Origin: an uncultured Bacteroidales bacterium | GTDB lineage: Bacteria > Bacteroidota > Bacteroidia > Bacteroidales > UBA932 | Length of the DNA stretch: 64,000 nt | Direction: 5' to 3' | Assembly: GCA_949297365.1 (NCBI GenBank) | Contig: CASFSL010000044.1 | Location: 62,001 to 126,000, forward strand | Part shown: piece after piece, positions 8,615-17,865 of the stretch | How positions within the stretch are numbered: the first letter of the stretch is position 1 | Layout: the number at the start of each line of letters is the position of its first letter | Notes under the pieces: model-generated | What the model was told of the DNA's origin: nothing | The model's input: only the letters and a program-made list of their open reading frames with translations | The model's database searches: none | Program-made: the position numbers and the translations under genes

Positions 8615-10000
8615 TTATTTCTTAATAGTTTCCACCATCTGTCTCAGCACCGTGCGGGCTCCGAAACGGGCGGCGGCGGTCTCAGACTCCTTCATGCTCT
8701 TCAGGAAGGCAGGCATATCGTCCTTGGAGAGCGGCTCGGCTGGAGGCGACTCCATCTTGAGCGGATTGATAGGCGTTCCGTTCTTCCATATGCGGAAATC
8801 CAGATGCGGCCCGGTAGAATAGCCGGTACTGCCCACATAGCCTATCACCTGCCCCTGCTTGACCCTCTGCCCCACGCTGATGTTCTTGCCATAGCGGGAC
8901 AGATGCAGGTATGCCGACGTATATACTGAATTGTGCTTTATCTTCACCATATTGCCCTCAGCTGTCTTATAACCTTTATAGACCACCACTCCGTCTCCGA
9001 TGCTCATCACCTCTGTGCCCGTCGGAGCCGCGTAGTCTATACCGGTATGAGGCCTGACCTTCCGGGTTATCGGATGCCGTCTGTGATAAGTGAAGCCCGA
9101 ACTGATCCTGGTATAGCTCAGAGGAGCACGGAGGAAGGCCTTGCGCATACTCTCCCCTTTCTCATTCCAGTAATAATTGCCGCTGCCGTCATCGAACCAG
9201 TAGGACTTGTAGGCCTGGTCTCCGTGCGTGAACTCGGCGTACAGGACCCGCTCCACATTCAGGATCTCTCCGTCGCACTCGGACTTCTCGTACACAGCCT
9301 TGAAGGAGTCTCCTTTCTGAAGACCGAAGAAGTCGATGCTCCAGGCATATATGTCCGCCAGCGAGACAGCCAGCAGGGCCGGAGCCCCGGCGTCTATTAT
9401 ATCCTGCCACAGGGAGTTCTCTATATTCACTTCCACATAATCTATCGAGCTGACGATATCCTTGTCCTCCACCCTGACCGAAAGAGAGTCGCGCAGCGTG
9501 AACACAACGTAGGAGGCATTGTCTTTCTCGTAGACCACCTGGGCCAGAGTATCCGGCTCGCCGGGCAGATAATATGCGTGGTAATGATAACCTACTTTTA
9601 TCTGACGCATGTCAAAGACCCCTTTGGACAGGGCATCCAGGGCATAGATATCACTCTGAGAAGCCCCCAGCCTGGTCATAAGCGTCGAGAAGAACTCTCC
9701 CCTGCGGATATTTCCCTCCACCTTACGATACCTGGAAAGCGGGATGCCGTACTCGTAGACCTCATCCTCAGAGACAGTCTCCGCCCTCTCATCTGTCCGC
9801 ACCGCAACGTTCTGCTCCGGGTAAGACGGCTCCGCATCCGTAATGACGGCTTCTCTTCCGAACGGAGCCGGAATCAACCTTACAATCCAGACTATGATAA
9901 GAATGAGAAGTTCGACGGCAACAGTGGACAGCACTCCTATCACGACTCCTTTGAAAAGTCTGTCTGTCAGCACTCTTTCTTTTATCTCCTGAAAATTCAT
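8615..10000 (-). CDS. Membrane-anchored M23 (LytM-type) peptidase domain protein
   Basis: Bitopic cell-wall protein: one hydrophobic helix (about residues 16-43), a long periplasmic region (about 50-290) and a C-terminal M23 domain (about 310-420). Zinc ligands H318 and D322 of HxxxD (RPHTGIDYA) and the histidine H366 (YLHLS) are present. The final HxH motif reads H399-L-D401, so Asp stands where the last His ligand is normally found. It may therefore cleave peptidoglycan cross-bridges with an altered site, or act as a non-catalytic activator of amidases (EnvC/NlpD type). It is divergent from the dcw cluster, across the mraZ promoter. Confidence 0.88.
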   Translation of the reverse strand: MNFQEIKERVLTDRLFKGVVIGVLSTVAVELLILIIVWIVRLIPAPFGREAVITDAEPSYPEQNVAVRTDERAETVSEDEVYEYGIPLSRYRKVEGNIRRGEFFSTLMTRLGASQSDIYALDALSKGVFDMRQIKVGYHYHAYYLPGEPDTLAQVVYEKDNASYVVFTLRDSLSVRVEDKDIVSSIDYVEVNIENSLWQDIIDAGAPALLAVSLADIYAWSIDFFGLQKGDSFKAVYEKSECDGEILNVERVLYAEFTHGDQAYKSYWFDDGSGNYYWNEKGESMRKAFLRAPLSYTRISSGFTYHRRHPITRKVRPHTGIDYAAPTGTEVMSIGDGVVVYKGYKTAEGNMVKIKHNSVYTSAYLHLSRYGKNISVGQRVKQGQVIGYVGSTGYSTGPHLDFRIWKNGTPINPLKMESPPAEPLSKDDMPAFLKSMKESETAAARFGARTVLRQMVETIKK

Positions 10001-10029
10001 GACACAAATGTAGAAAAGAATTTCAAATT

Positions 10030-10065
10030 GTGGAAAAAAATGTAAAAAAGTGGAAGTTTGTGTAA
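10030..10065 (+). promoter_or_regulatory. Putative MraZ operator: four 10-bp-spaced TGKAA repeats
   Basis: TGGAA (10031), TGTAA (10041), TGGAA (10051) and TGTAA (10061) recur at exactly 10-bp steps, one per helical turn, just upstream of the mraZ -7 box. MraZ of E. coli is known to bind TGGGN direct repeats separated by 5 bp (10-bp period) upstream of its own gene. The geometry matches; the base consensus is different. Inference: autoregulatory MraZ site. Confidence 0.65.
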
Positions 10066-10074
10066 GATTTTAGT

Positions 10075-10082
10075 TATTTTTG
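10075..10082 (+). promoter_or_regulatory. Predicted -7 box of the mraZ/dcw operon
   Basis: TATTTTTG followed by CAGG matches TAnnTTTG and lies 22 bp before the mraZ ATG. A TTTG at 10057-10060, inside the repeat array, is only 14 bp upstream, shorter than usual. A repressor on the repeats would block the -33 region. Confidence 0.55.
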
Positions 10083-10104
10083 CAGGAAATAATCTGACAA
10101 CGCA

Positions 10105-10551
10105 ATGACAAAGTTCATCGGAGAATACAAAGCCAAGGTTGACGACAGGGGAAGACTGGTCTTTCCTTCTGCGTTCAAGGCCCTTATGGACCCCGATGAG
10201 CCGATGCGCCTCGTTGTGAAAAAAGACCTTTATTCCCCCTGTCTCGACATCTATACTTACCGCGAGTGGGAAAGAGAGTCCGAGGACATCAAGTCCAGAC
10301 TCAACTTCTTCAATCCCGAGCACGCCACTTTCTGGAGAGGATACATGAGCGGAAGGGCCGTTGTCGAGCCGGACGGGAAACTGGGCAGGATATCCATTCC
10401 CCGACAGCTTCTGGACAGCATAGGCGCCGGGAAAGAAGTGATATTCGCCGGCAATGACCACAAGATTGAGTTATGGGCCAGGGAGAGATACGAAAGCTCC
10501 CTCATGGACGAGAACGCCTTCGCCGCTCTGGCCGAAAAGATACTAGGATAA
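10105..10551 (+). CDS. mraZ: Transcriptional regulator / division protein MraZ
   Basis: DNA-binding regulator that heads dcw clusters and represses its own operon. Two SpoVT/AbrB-type half-domains are visible: KVDDRGRLVFPSAFKALM near the N-terminus and the repeat LGRISIPRQLLDSIGAGKEV near residue 95. The length of 148 aa is normal. It is the first gene of the cluster and is followed after 10 bp by rsmH. The spaced repeats directly upstream are its probable target. Confidence 0.95.
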   Translation: MTKFIGEYKAKVDDRGRLVFPSAFKALMDPDEPMRLVVKKDLYSPCLDIYTYREWERESEDIKSRLNFFNPEHATFWRGYMSGRAVVEPDGKLGRISIPRQLLDSIGAGKEVIFAGNDHKIELWARERYESSLMDENAFAALAEKILG

Positions 10552-10561
10552 TCTGCCAGCC

Positions 10562-11473
10562 ATGCCTGAATCTTACCATACACCAGTCCTGCTTGAAGAA
10601 AGCATGGATATGCTCGGGATAAAGCCCTCAGGAGTATATGTGGACGCCACCCTCGGCGGAGGCGGTCACAGCCGTGCCATACTCTCGCGGCTGGGCGAAA
10701 ACGGCAGGCTGATTGCATTTGACCAGGACCCGGAAGCCGTAGTCAATGCCCCGCAGGACTGCCGGACAACGGCTGTACGGGCCAATTTCCGGTTCATCCA
10801 CAACTACATCAGATATCTGGGCTACGACGGCGTGGACGGCATCCTGGCCGACCTCGGCGTATCCTCCCATCAGTTCGACACTCCTGAAAGAGGATTCTCA
10901 TTCCGGTTTGACGCAGACCTGGACATGAGGATGAACACCTCCTCCGGGCAGAATGCGGCGGACATCCTCAACAGCTATGACGAGGAGTCCCTCGCCGGCA
11001 TTCTCCGCCTGTACGGGGAAGTAGACGGCAGCCGGAAAGCCGCCTCCCTGATCTGCTCGGCACGCGCCCGGAAACCGATTGAGACCACAACCGACCTGAA
11101 CAACGCTCTGGAAAGCATCCTGCCCGCCATCGCTCCCCACAAGTTCCTGGCCAGAGTATACCAGGCCCTGCGGATCGAGGTCAACGGCGAGATGAAGTGT
11201 CTGGAGCATCTTCTGACCGGTATCGGCAAGTCCCTCAGACCGGGGGGCACGGCCGTAATCATAACATATCACTCCCTCGAAGACCGTATGGTCAAGAATT
11301 ATTTCAAGACCGGGAATGTAGAGGGAAAGGACACCACCGACCTGTACGGCCGCAGAGACTGTCCCTTCGATGTCATTACCAGAAAACCCGTCCTCCCCGG
11401 GGAAGATGAGATAATGCGCAACACAAGGGCCAGAAGTGCAAAACTGAGGGCCGCACGGAAAAAAGCCGTATGA
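10562..11473 (+). CDS. rsmH: 16S rRNA (cytosine(1402)-N(4))-methyltransferase
   Basis: Also called mraW. Methylates C1402 in the decoding centre of 16S rRNA. It shows the N-terminal SYHTPVLLEE signature, SAM motif VDATLGGGGHSRAIL, GILADLGVSSHQFD and the C-terminal YHSLEDRMVKNYF. The 303 aa length is standard. Its last codons overlap the start of the FtsL-like gene by the ATGA arrangement, which implies translational coupling. Confidence 0.95.
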   Translation: MPESYHTPVLLEESMDMLGIKPSGVYVDATLGGGGHSRAILSRLGENGRLIAFDQDPEAVVNAPQDCRTTAVRANFRFIHNYIRYLGYDGVDGILADLGVSSHQFDTPERGFSFRFDADLDMRMNTSSGQNAADILNSYDEESLAGILRLYGEVDGSRKAASLICSARARKPIETTTDLNNALESILPAIAPHKFLARVYQALRIEVNGEMKCLEHLLTGIGKSLRPGGTAVIITYHSLEDRMVKNYFKTGNVEGKDTTDLYGRRDCPFDVITRKPVLPGEDEIMRNTRARSAKLRAARKKAV

Positions 11474-11793
11474 AAAAGGAGATTCTGGAAAACGTACTGG
11501 GAGGACAGATACTGGCCAGGCGCGGCCTGACAAAGAACTGGAAATTCATTATCTACATATTCATACTGGTGCTTGTCTACATCAGTATCCATTTCTGGAC
11601 ACGCAACACCATGCAGAGAATCGCCCGCAATGAGGAGACTCTGCGCAACCTGCGCTCGGAATACCTGGGCAAATACACCAGGCTGCTGTATTCCGGGAAA
11701 AGAGGCGAGATAGAGCAGTTGCTCGAGCAGAACGGTCTGGAGCTTCTGCCTCCTGACACTCCGCCCACGAGAATCAATCTTAAGGAGGACTGA
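11470..11793 (+). CDS. FtsL-like division protein
   Basis: Small bitopic protein: a short cytoplasmic N-terminus, one membrane helix (about residues 23-43, rich in I, L, V and Y) and a periplasmic stretch from about 45 to 85 with heptad-like leucines and charged residues, consistent with a coiled coil. Sequence conservation of FtsL is poor, so the call rests on this architecture and on its position between rsmH and ftsI, where ftsL sits in most dcw clusters. It would join FtsQ and FtsB at the septum. Length 107 aa. Confidence 0.8.
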   Translation: MKKEILENVLGGQILARRGLTKNWKFIIYIFILVLVYISIHFWTRNTMQRIARNEETLRNLRSEYLGKYTRLLYSGKRGEIEQLLEQNGLELLPPDTPPTRINLKED

Positions 11794-11796
11794 CGC

Positions 11797-13896
11797 ATGG
11801 CCAGGACAAGTACATTTACCCGATTCCTCTACGTATACCTGGTCTTCCTTCTGGCAGGACTTGGAGCGATAGTCCGCATCATCCTCGTCCAGGTCAACAA
11901 GGACAGGGTCACGCTGGACGACATCTATAAAGAACAGGTACTGGAACCGTCCAGAGGCAGCATCCTCTCCTATGACGGACGCCCGCTTGCGGTATCCATC
12001 CCGGTCTACGACCTGCACTGGGACTCCAAAGCCATGCCGGACAGCGTCCTGATGCCCAAGATAGACTCCCTGTCCCGCTGCCTGTCGGCCATGTTCAGGG
12101 ACAAGTCAGCCAGAGCCTACAGGAACGAACTGCTCAACGCCAGGAAGACCGGCAAGAGATATCTTAAAATAGGCAACCGCAAAGTGGACTTCGGAGAGCT
12201 GGCCGAGATCAGACGCTTTCCCGTATTCAGACTCGGACAGTTCAAGGGAGGGCTCATAGTTGACACTGACAGCGAGAGAGTCAATCCTTACGGAAAGCTG
12301 GCCAACAGGACCATCGGTTATCTCAACGCCGACGGAGGGGGAACCGGCATAGAGTTCACCTACGACTATAGACTGCGCGGCGAGAAAGGCGTACAGACCG
12401 TACACCGCACTCTCGGAGACCAGTGGATACCCGTCAACGGAGCTCCTGCCCGGCCGGCCGTGGACGGATACGATATCAGGACAACCATAGACGTGCGCAT
12501 ACAGGAGGCGGCCGAGACCGAGCTGAGGGAGCAGTTGGCCAGGAGCGACGTGTTTGAAGGCGGAACCGCCATCGTAATGGATGTCAGGACAGGTGCCATA
12601 AGAGGTATCGCCAACATGTTCAAGAAGAGCGACGGTACTTTCGACGAGTCCTACAACTACGCCATCGCCCACGCTACCGAGCCGGGCTCCACCCTCAAGC
12701 TGGCCGCCCTGATGGCCATGATCGAGGACGGCTGCATCACTCTGGATACCGAAGTGGACGCAGGTGACGGAAAGTGGCCTTACGCCGGACACTTGATTAC
12801 CGACACACACAAAGGCGGCTACGGCAAGATTACGGCTCTTGAGGCATTCGAGAAATCATCCAACATCGCGTTCGCCAAGATGATCATCGAGGCCTACGGA
12901 GATGATCCGGCCACCTATGTGTCCCGTCTGCACAACATGAAGCTGGTCGAGAAACTCAACCTTGACATAGGCGGAGAAGGTTATGCATACATCACCAGTC
13001 CGGACGACCCGCAGTGGTCCGGCTCCACCCTGGCCAGTCTGGGATATGGCTACGCCCTGACTGTCACGCCCATGCACATTCTGACATTCTACAACGCCGT
13101 GGCCAACGGTGGCAAGATGATGAGGCCCTACTTCATCGAGGACTTCGAGAAGGACGGTATCGTGGAGGAAAGTTCCGGCCCTACAGTCGTAAGCGGATCC
13201 ATCTGCTCCAAGAGCACGCTCAAAGCCGTCAGGAAGGCCCTCAGGGGTGTGGTTGAGGAAGGTACCGCCAAGATATGCAATGACGAGAGATACGCCATAG
13301 CCGGAAAGACCGGCACGGCCAGAGTGGCCATAAACGGCCGGTACGAGGACAGCGAGGGCTACCGCAGGCATCAGGCATCATTCGCCGGGTATTTTCCGGC
13401 CGATGATCCGAAATACTCCTGCATCGTGGTGCTGTACACAGGCAAGACCAGAGGTAACTTCTACGGAGCCACCTGGGCAGCCCCGGTATTCAAGCGCATA
13501 GCGGACAAGATATATACATCGCATCCGGAATGGAACCAACCGCTTCACTCCGCCGGAAAGACTCCCCTGGACAATCCCAGGCTGGCCTCGGGACTGGCCG
13601 GTCAGAAAGGTATGCCGACGGACTACATGCCCATGCGCACAAGGCCGGTGGAAGACGGCTGGATACACGTTGAGATGGACAGAAGCACCGGAGAGCAGCT
13701 CATCAGCTCTCTGACCATAGAACAGGGCATCGTCCCCGATGTGGAGGGAATGGGCCTCAAAGACGCTGTATACCTTCTGGAAAATGAAGGCTACAAGGTC
13801 GTCTTCAATGGTTCGGGCAGAGTCTCGTCACAGAGTCCCGCCGCCGGAAGCCCGCTGGAAAAGGGGAAACTGATCACATTGACATTGAAACAGTAA
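11797..13896 (+). CDS. ftsI: Septal penicillin-binding protein (FtsI/PBP3 type) with C-terminal PASTA domain
   Basis: Transpeptidase that cross-links peptidoglycan during division, working with FtsW. An N-terminal membrane anchor (about 8-25) and a dimerisation domain precede the transpeptidase domain with S298-T-L-K301 (nucleophile Ser), S354-S-N356 and K504-TGTA. A single PASTA domain occupies about residues 645-699, starting at IVPDVEGMGLKDAVYLL. Such a tail is frequent in Bacteroidota FtsI but absent in E. coli. Length 699 aa. murE follows after 4 bp. Confidence 0.94.
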   Translation: MARTSTFTRFLYVYLVFLLAGLGAIVRIILVQVNKDRVTLDDIYKEQVLEPSRGSILSYDGRPLAVSIPVYDLHWDSKAMPDSVLMPKIDSLSRCLSAMFRDKSARAYRNELLNARKTGKRYLKIGNRKVDFGELAEIRRFPVFRLGQFKGGLIVDTDSERVNPYGKLANRTIGYLNADGGGTGIEFTYDYRLRGEKGVQTVHRTLGDQWIPVNGAPARPAVDGYDIRTTIDVRIQEAAETELREQLARSDVFEGGTAIVMDVRTGAIRGIANMFKKSDGTFDESYNYAIAHATEPGSTLKLAALMAMIEDGCITLDTEVDAGDGKWPYAGHLITDTHKGGYGKITALEAFEKSSNIAFAKMIIEAYGDDPATYVSRLHNMKLVEKLNLDIGGEGYAYITSPDDPQWSGSTLASLGYGYALTVTPMHILTFYNAVANGGKMMRPYFIEDFEKDGIVEESSGPTVVSGSICSKSTLKAVRKALRGVVEEGTAKICNDERYAIAGKTGTARVAINGRYEDSEGYRRHQASFAGYFPADDPKYSCIVVLYTGKTRGNFYGATWAAPVFKRIADKIYTSHPEWNQPLHSAGKTPLDNPRLASGLAGQKGMPTDYMPMRTRPVEDGWIHVEMDRSTGEQLISSLTIEQGIVPDVEGMGLKDAVYLLENEGYKVVFNGSGRVSSQSPAAGSPLEKGKLITLTLKQ

Positions 13897-13900
13897 AGAC

Positions 13901-15352
13901 ATGAGACTGGACAATATATTAAAAGGTATAGAAGTGCTGGAGACGACAGGCCGACAGGACAAGGATATCACAGACGTGACCTCCGACTCCAGACAATGCT
14001 CTGTGGGCAGTCTGTTCATCGCCATAGACGGATTCGAGAGCGACGGGCACGCATACATCCGGAAAGCGGCCGAGGCCGGAGCCTGCGCCGCAGTCTACAG
14101 CAAGCCTGAGGCCGCCGAGGAGATTGCATCCCTCGGACTCACCGGTATCCGGGTAGCGGACTCCAGAGCGGCCGCGGCCGACATCGCCGGCAATTTCTTC
14201 GGACATCCGAGCCGTCAGCTGAACCTGGTCGGAGTCACCGGCACTAACGGCAAGACCACCATAGCCACCCTGCTCTACCGCCTGTTCTCGGGGATGGGCT
14301 ACTGCTGCGGTCTGCTGTCCACCATAGCCAATTACGTCTGCAACGACCGTTTCGAGACCACCAACACCACCCAGGATCCGATAACCGTCAACCGCCTCCT
14401 GCGCATGATGGCGGACAGGGGCTGCGAATACTGCTTCATGGAAGTCAGTTCCCATGCCCTGCACCAGGGCCGCGTAAGGGGCCTGCACTTCAGGGGCGCG
14501 GTATTTACCAACATCACCCACGACCATCTGGACTACCACAAGACCTTCAGCGAGTACATCCGCTGCAAGAAGCTCCTGTTCGACTCCTTGGAGAAAGACT
14601 CGTTCGCCCTGATAAACTCCGATGACAGGAACGCCTCCATAATGGTCCAGAACACGGCTGCCAGGGTCTACAGATACTCCGAGGGCAGCATGGCCGAGTT
14701 CAAGGTCCGGATAGTGGAGCGCAGCCTGGAAGGATACCTGCTGAATATCAACGGGACCGAGGTGTGGACCCGGTTCATCGGAGACTACAACGCACACAAT
14801 ATCTGCGCGGTGTACGGAGCGGCCCTGCTGCTGGGCGCCGACAGGGAGGAAGTGCTGAGGAGTATCAGCGCGATGGGGCCTGTACCGGGCAGGATGGAAT
14901 ATTTCAAAGGACAGAGGGGGATAACGGCAGTAGTAGACTACGCCCATACCCCGGACGCACTGGAGAACGTGCTCAGGACACTCCGGGAAATCAGCGGCGG
15001 TGCTCCCGTCATAGCCGTCTTCGGCTGCGGCGGCAACAGGGACCGCACCAAACGTCCTGAGATGGCCGCCATCGGAGCCCGCTACGCAGACCGTCTGGTC
15101 ATCACCTCCGACAACCCCCGCTTCGAGAAGCCGGAGGACATCATCGGAGACATGAAGGAAGGGCTGGATGCTGAGGGCATGGCCAGGTCCATCTTCATCA
15201 CTAACCGCCGGGAAGCCATCCGCACGGCCATAATGACAGCACCGGACGGAGCCATCGTACTCGTAGCCGGCAAGGGGCATGAGGACTACCAGATAGTAAA
15301 CGGCGTGAAATCGCATTTTGACGACAAGGAAATCATTAAGGAGGCACTATGA
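13901..15352 (+). CDS. murE: UDP-MurNAc-L-Ala-D-Glu:meso-diaminopimelate ligase
   Basis: Adds the third amino acid to the peptidoglycan precursor. P-loop [16 protein letters not shown] lies at about residues 109-124, with the carbamylated-lysine region and ligase C-terminal domain beyond. The tetrapeptide D-N-P-R (in [12 protein letters not shown], about residue 404) is the known signature for meso-diaminopimelate rather than lysine, so the cell wall is predicted to be of the DAP type. The stop overlaps the mraY start by ATGA. Confidence 0.95.
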   Translation: MRLDNILKGIEVLETTGRQDKDITDVTSDSRQCSVGSLFIAIDGFESDGHAYIRKAAEAGACAAVYSKPEAAEEIASLGLTGIRVADSRAAAADIAGNFFGHPSRQLNLVGVTGTNGKTTIATLLYRLFSGMGYCCGLLSTIANYVCNDRFETTNTTQDPITVNRLLRMMADRGCEYCFMEVSSHALHQGRVRGLHFRGAVFTNITHDHLDYHKTFSEYIRCKKLLFDSLEKDSFALINSDDRNASIMVQNTAARVYRYSEGSMAEFKVRIVERSLEGYLLNINGTEVWTRFIGDYNAHNICAVYGAALLLGADREEVLRSISAMGPVPGRMEYFKGQRGITAVVDYAHTPDALENVLRTLREISGGAPVIAVFGCGGNRDRTKRPEMAAIGARYADRLVITSDNPRFEKPEDIIGDMKEGLDAEGMARSIFITNRREAIRTAIMTAPDGAIVLVAGKGHEDYQIVNGVKSHFDDKEIIKEAL

Positions 15353-16527
15353 TATATCATATATTCGAACATTTTCAGTATCTGGACTTCCCCGGCTCGG
15401 GAATCATGCAGTACATCTCAGTGCGCTCCATCCTGGCGAGCATCACTGCGATAGTCCTGATTCTCTGCTTCGGAAAGAAGTTCATAAAATACATGCAGCG
15501 CAAGCAGCTCGGGGAAGAGATCCGCGACCTGGGTCTGGAAGGGCAGCTGGCCAAGAAGGGCACCCCCACGATGGGCGGCGTACTCATACTCGGTGCAATA
15601 CTTATCGCAGTACTGCTGTTCGGAGACCTGACCAATATGTACATCCAGCTGCTGCTGATAACTCTCGTATGGCTGGGATGTCTCGGATTCACGGACGACT
15701 ACATCAAGGTCTTCCGGAAGAACAAGGAGGGAATGCCCGGCAAATACAAGATTGTGGGGCAAGTCATCCTTGGGCTGGCTGTCGGTATCACGATATGCGT
15801 ACACGAGGACACCATCAGCACACTGACCACCATACCGTTCGTAAAGGACAACGAGTTTGACTACGCCTGGCTGGCCCTCGGCAGCGGCAAGACCAAGGAA
15901 CTGCTTCAGGTCGTCATATACATACTTGTCATCATATTCATCATCACGGCCGTATCCAACGGCACCAACCTGACCGACGGCATGGACGGACTGGCAGCGG
16001 GAGTCACGGCCATAGTCGGAGCCGTCCTGGGCATCCTGGCGTATTTCTCCGGAAATGTCATCTATGCCGAATACCTCAACATCATGTACATCCCTGACTC
16101 AGGCGAGATCGTGGTGTATATGTCGGCCCTGATAGGAGCCCTGCTGGGATTCCTGTGGTATAACTCCTACCCTGCCCAGGTGTTCATGGGAGACACCGGC
16201 AGCCTTGCCCTGGGAGGCATCATCGGAGTGGCTGCGGTACTTATCCGCAAGGAACTGCTGCTGCCCATACTGTGCGGCATATTCCTGGCCGAGTCCCTCT
16301 CGGTCATCATCCAGAGACTGTATTTCAAATACACCAAGAAAAAATACGGCGAGGGCCGCAGAGTGTTCAAGATGTCCCCGCTGCACCACCACTTCCAGAA
16401 GGAAGGAGTACCAGCCCTGATAAAAAAGCCGGCCAGGGCCATACCTGAGGCCAAGATAGTCATGCGCTTCTGGCTCATCAGCATCATACTTGCAATTTTA
16501 ACGATAATTACATTAAAAATACGATAA
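15349..16527 (+). CDS. mraY: Phospho-MurNAc-pentapeptide transferase
   Basis: Transfers phospho-MurNAc-pentapeptide to undecaprenyl phosphate, giving lipid I, in the inner membrane. About ten hydrophobic helices are visible. Conserved cytoplasmic motifs include [13 protein letters not shown], the aspartate pair in [24 protein letters not shown] and the histidine motif [11 protein letters not shown]. The chosen start, inside the ATGA overlap, gives the [18 protein letters not shown]-terminus usual in this phylum. 392 aa. Confidence 0.96.
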   Translation: MIYHIFEHFQYLDFPGSGIMQYISVRSILASITAIVLILCFGKKFIKYMQRKQLGEEIRDLGLEGQLAKKGTPTMGGVLILGAILIAVLLFGDLTNMYIQLLLITLVWLGCLGFTDDYIKVFRKNKEGMPGKYKIVGQVILGLAVGITICVHEDTISTLTTIPFVKDNEFDYAWLALGSGKTKELLQVVIYILVIIFIITAVSNGTNLTDGMDGLAAGVTAIVGAVLGILAYFSGNVIYAEYLNIMYIPDSGEIVVYMSALIGALLGFLWYNSYPAQVFMGDTGSLALGGIIGVAAVLIRKELLLPILCGIFLAESLSVIIQRLYFKYTKKKYGEGRRVFKMSPLHHHFQKEGVPALIKKPARAIPEAKIVMRFWLISIILAILTIITLKIR

Positions 16528-16529
16528 AT

Positions 16530-17864
16530 ATGAAACGGATTGTAGCACTCGGAGGCGGTGAGAGCGGCGTAGGAGCCGCCGTCCTCGCAAAAGTAAAGGG
16601 TCTGGACATCTTTCTGTCCGACAACAGCTCCTTATCGCCGGAAGCGAAGGCTACTCTCGACAAGTACGGTATAGCCTATGAGGAAGGCGGTCACACCAGT
16701 GACAGGATTCTCAATGCCGACGAGATAATAAAAAGTCCGGGGATACCGGACACGGCCCCGATAGTCAGCGAGGCCATCAAGGCCGGCATACCGGTGATAT
16801 CGGAGATAGAATTCGCCGGCAGGTATGACCGCGCCAGGAAGATCTGCGTCACCGGCAGCAACGGCAAGACCACGACCACATCGCTCATCTACTATATGCT
16901 CCGCAACGCAGGCCTTAACGTAGGGCTGGCCGGCAACATCGGCAAGAGCTACGCCTATCAGGTGGCGACCGAAGACTTTGACATCTATGTACTGGAACTC
17001 AGCAGCTTCCAGCTTGACGGCATGTATGACTTCAAGGCCGACATAGCCATCATCCTCAACATCACCCCCGACCACCTGGACCGCTACGGCCACGACATGC
17101 AGAACTACGTAAAGGCCAAGTTCCGCATCACCAGGAACATGTCCGAACAGGACTGCTTCATCTTCTGCGACGATGACACCGTCACTGTCGGGCATATCAA
17201 GGAGATAGTCCTGAGGGCCAGGATGCTTCCCTTCTCCGAAAGACACGAGGTAAGCGAAGGAGCCTTTGCCGATGATGACAAGATAACCCTCCGCTACGAG
17301 GGCGAGGAGTGGAGCTTGCCAACGGAAGAGCTTTCGCTCAAGGGCAAGCACAACATCTACAACTCCATGGCCGCAGCCATAGCCGGTAAGATCATGAACA
17401 TCACCAACGATGTCATACGGCGAAGCCTGGCCACATTCAAGAACATCGAGCACCGCCTGGAGAATGTGATGAGCGTAGGCGGAGTCCTGTATATCAACGA
17501 CTCGAAGGCCACCAACGTCAATTCCACCTGGTACGCACTGGAATGCATGGACCGGCCGGTGGTATGGATCGCCGGAGGCACCGACAAGGGCAACGACTAT
17601 TCGGAGATAGCCGATCTGGTCAAGGCCAAGGTAAAGGCTCTGATCTGCCTCGGAAAGGACAACCGGAAACTGCACGAGTCATTCAGTCCAATACTCGGGA
17701 CCATTGAAGACGCATCCTCGGCCAAGGAAGCCGTGGAGAAAGCCAGCAGACTGGCCCAGGACGGAGACGTGGTGCTGCTCTCCCCCTGCTGCGCCAGCTT
17801 CGACCTGTTCAGGAACTACGAGGACAGGGGACGCCAGTTCAAACAGGCTGTAAGAGAACTTTAG
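16530..17864 (+). CDS. murD: UDP-N-acetylmuramoyl-L-alanine--D-glutamate ligase
   Basis: Adds D-glutamate to UDP-MurNAc-L-Ala. The N-terminal Rossmann-like part begins VALGGGESGVGAAVLA, and the Mur-ligase P-loop is VTGSNGKTTTTSLIYYML at about residues 107-124. NITPDHLDRYG and the C-terminal GGTDKGNDY and LLSPCCASFD segments are typical of MurD. Length 444 aa. It is 2 bp downstream of mraY and 1 bp upstream of ftsW. Confidence 0.95.
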   Translation: MKRIVALGGGESGVGAAVLAKVKGLDIFLSDNSSLSPEAKATLDKYGIAYEEGGHTSDRILNADEIIKSPGIPDTAPIVSEAIKAGIPVISEIEFAGRYDRARKICVTGSNGKTTTTSLIYYMLRNAGLNVGLAGNIGKSYAYQVATEDFDIYVLELSSFQLDGMYDFKADIAIILNITPDHLDRYGHDMQNYVKAKFRITRNMSEQDCFIFCDDDTVTVGHIKEIVLRARMLPFSERHEVSEGAFADDDKITLRYEGEEWSLPTEELSLKGKHNIYNSMAAAIAGKIMNITNDVIRRSLATFKNIEHRLENVMSVGGVLYINDSKATNVNSTWYALECMDRPVVWIAGGTDKGNDYSEIADLVKAKVKALICLGKDNRKLHESFSPILGTIEDASSAKEAVEKASRLAQDGDVVLLSPCCASFDLFRNYEDRGRQFKQAVREL

Positions 17865-17865
17865 T

